A DNA stretch of 64,000 bases, from the NCBI GenBank assembly GCA_030704615.1, contig CM060732.1:4218001-4282000 (forward strand), given 5' to 3'. Source of the DNA: Takakia lepidozioides (lineage: Eukaryota; Streptophyta; Takakiopsida; Takakiales; Takakiaceae). How positions within the stretch are numbered: position 1 is the stretch's first letter; each line of letters starts with the position of its first letter. Of the stretch, positions 63,491 through 64,000 are shown piece after piece. Both the position numbers and the translations under genes were made by a program. The notes below the pieces were generated by a model. That model made no database searches. It was not told where the DNA came from and saw only the letters and a program-made list of their open reading frames with translations.

Positions 63491-64000
63491 TCATATACAA
63501 AGCTCACCAAGTTCCTTGTATGGTTTCAAAACAAGTAAATTGACTACTGTAAGCTGACTACTTCTCACCAATGTGATATAATTCAGGTAATGCCAATGAC
63601 TTACCCTGTTCCCTTTCGGCACCACGCAATAAAACAATCCACCAATGTCGGCAAGAGCCGGGATGTGAAACATTGCCGCTGCTTCCTCTGCAACTGCTCG
63701 TTTGCCATTTCCTTCTTCAAATTTCTTGCATTTGAGCCATACGAATGAGCCATACCCTGTTTCTGGGTTGATGTTCTCTATCTCGTGGTGGATAGTCATC
63801 TCGTGGCCTCTGATAACGATTACTCTTCCTCCTCCAAGGTATCCTTGGAATCCTTGTTTCTGCTCTGGTGGAACCCAAGTTCCAATTTTTTTTGCAGTTG
63901 CTACTGCTTCAGCCAAAGTGTTGTTGGGTAAGACTGTAACCATAGTTACGTACTCAAGACGAAGTCCATTGACGAACCATGACTTCTGTAACTCATCCCC
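63491..64000 (-). CDS. Gag-like coding region leaving the window
   Basis: Open from the window edge on the minus strand: DELQKSWFVNGLRLEYVTMV, TVLPNNTLAEAVATAKKIG, then YLGGGRVIVIRGHEMTIHHE and EEAAAMFHIPALADIGGLFY to a stop at 63491. The first part resembles the end of retrotransposon gag domains (WFxNGLxxE...V...P.TLxEAxxxA). The second part is not recognised. It may be the 5' part of the gene whose exons lie at 61154-62864 or of the Ty3 fragment at 59-61 kb; the join was not established. Partial at the 5' end. Confidence 0.4.
   Translation of the reverse strand, partial: GDELQKSWFVNGLRLEYVTMVTVLPNNTLAEAVATAKKIGTWVPPEQKQGFQGYLGGGRVIVIRGHEMTIHHEIENINPETGYGSFVWLKCKKFEEGNGKRAVAEEAAAMFHIPALADIGGLFYCVVPKGNRVSHWHYLNYITLVRSSQLTVVNLLVLKPYKELGELCI

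Overview
The window is eukaryotic nuclear DNA, almost certainly from a streptophyte (a land plant or a charophyte alga with a repeat-rich genome). The evidence is GT-AG introns, a decayed plant-type PPR gene fragment, and the transposon mix: a Ty3/gypsy chromovirus with an initiator-Met-tRNA primer site, CACTA (Tnp2 / DUF4218 / DUF4216), Mutator-like SWIM-finger transposases, a Helitron helicase and LINE fragments. There are no bacterial operons, rRNA or tRNA genes that I could see. The species cannot be named from sequence alone.

Layout. 0-4 kb: a very regular palindrome array (428-1145), then Mutator-like copy A (1528-4000). 4-7 kb: gene-poor, with a small hairpin array (4973-5202). 7.2-7.7 kb: PPR pseudogene running straight into a 96-bp palindrome satellite (7752-9200) and a 53-bp one (9389-9620). 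9.87-10.6 kb: a gene of the 'MPR' family. 10.9-13.4 kb: CACTA copy 1. 13.5-16.4 kb: a third palindrome array followed by a multi-exon gene with a degenerate bacterial-type DNA N4/N6-methyltransferase fold. 18.3-19.75 kb: two intact back-to-back ORFs. 20.3-21.6 kb: GGCGACC stems and an AT-rich tandem repeat. 21.9-22.6 kb: Helitron helicase. 23-25 kb: decayed coding sequence. 25.1-27.1 kb: CACTA copy 2. 27.5-31.7 kb: GC-rich stems, LINE debris and a GCGACCACC stem array with a TATA box. 32.1-33.4 kb: an unrecognised gene. 33.3-36.1 kb: a palindrome island between divergent genes. 36.9-37.1 kb: a 'Y-family' fragment. 37.1-42.3 kb: a Ty3/gypsy chromovirus on the minus strand. 43.9-44.9 kb: an OSB-like exon. 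46-48.6 kb: Mutator-like copy B. 49.9-52.4 kb: two inverted Y-family genes. 52.7-58.6 kb: Mutator-like copy C with palindrome arrays upstream and inside its intron. 59.4-61.1 kb: a second Ty3/gypsy fragment. 61.2-64 kb: a minus-strand multi-exon gene leaving the window.

The most striking theme is short GC-centred palindromes repeated at fixed pitch. Palindromes with a CGGCGCCG or CGGTGCCG centre recur at 53 bp (four separate arrays) or about 96 bp (three arrays). In the first array fourteen 26-bp palindromes are separated by 27-bp spacers that share no obvious sequence, a CRISPR-like geometry with no CRISPR context. Arrays repeatedly lie just upstream of gene starts (copy A, both MPR genes, the methyltransferase-like gene, the TATA-driven 32-kb gene, Y genes, copy C). 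This makes a promoter-associated or chromatin-organising palindrome system the main candidate for something undescribed. Most protein-coding sequence here is transposon-derived and broken; the functional statements are family-level inferences read by eye.
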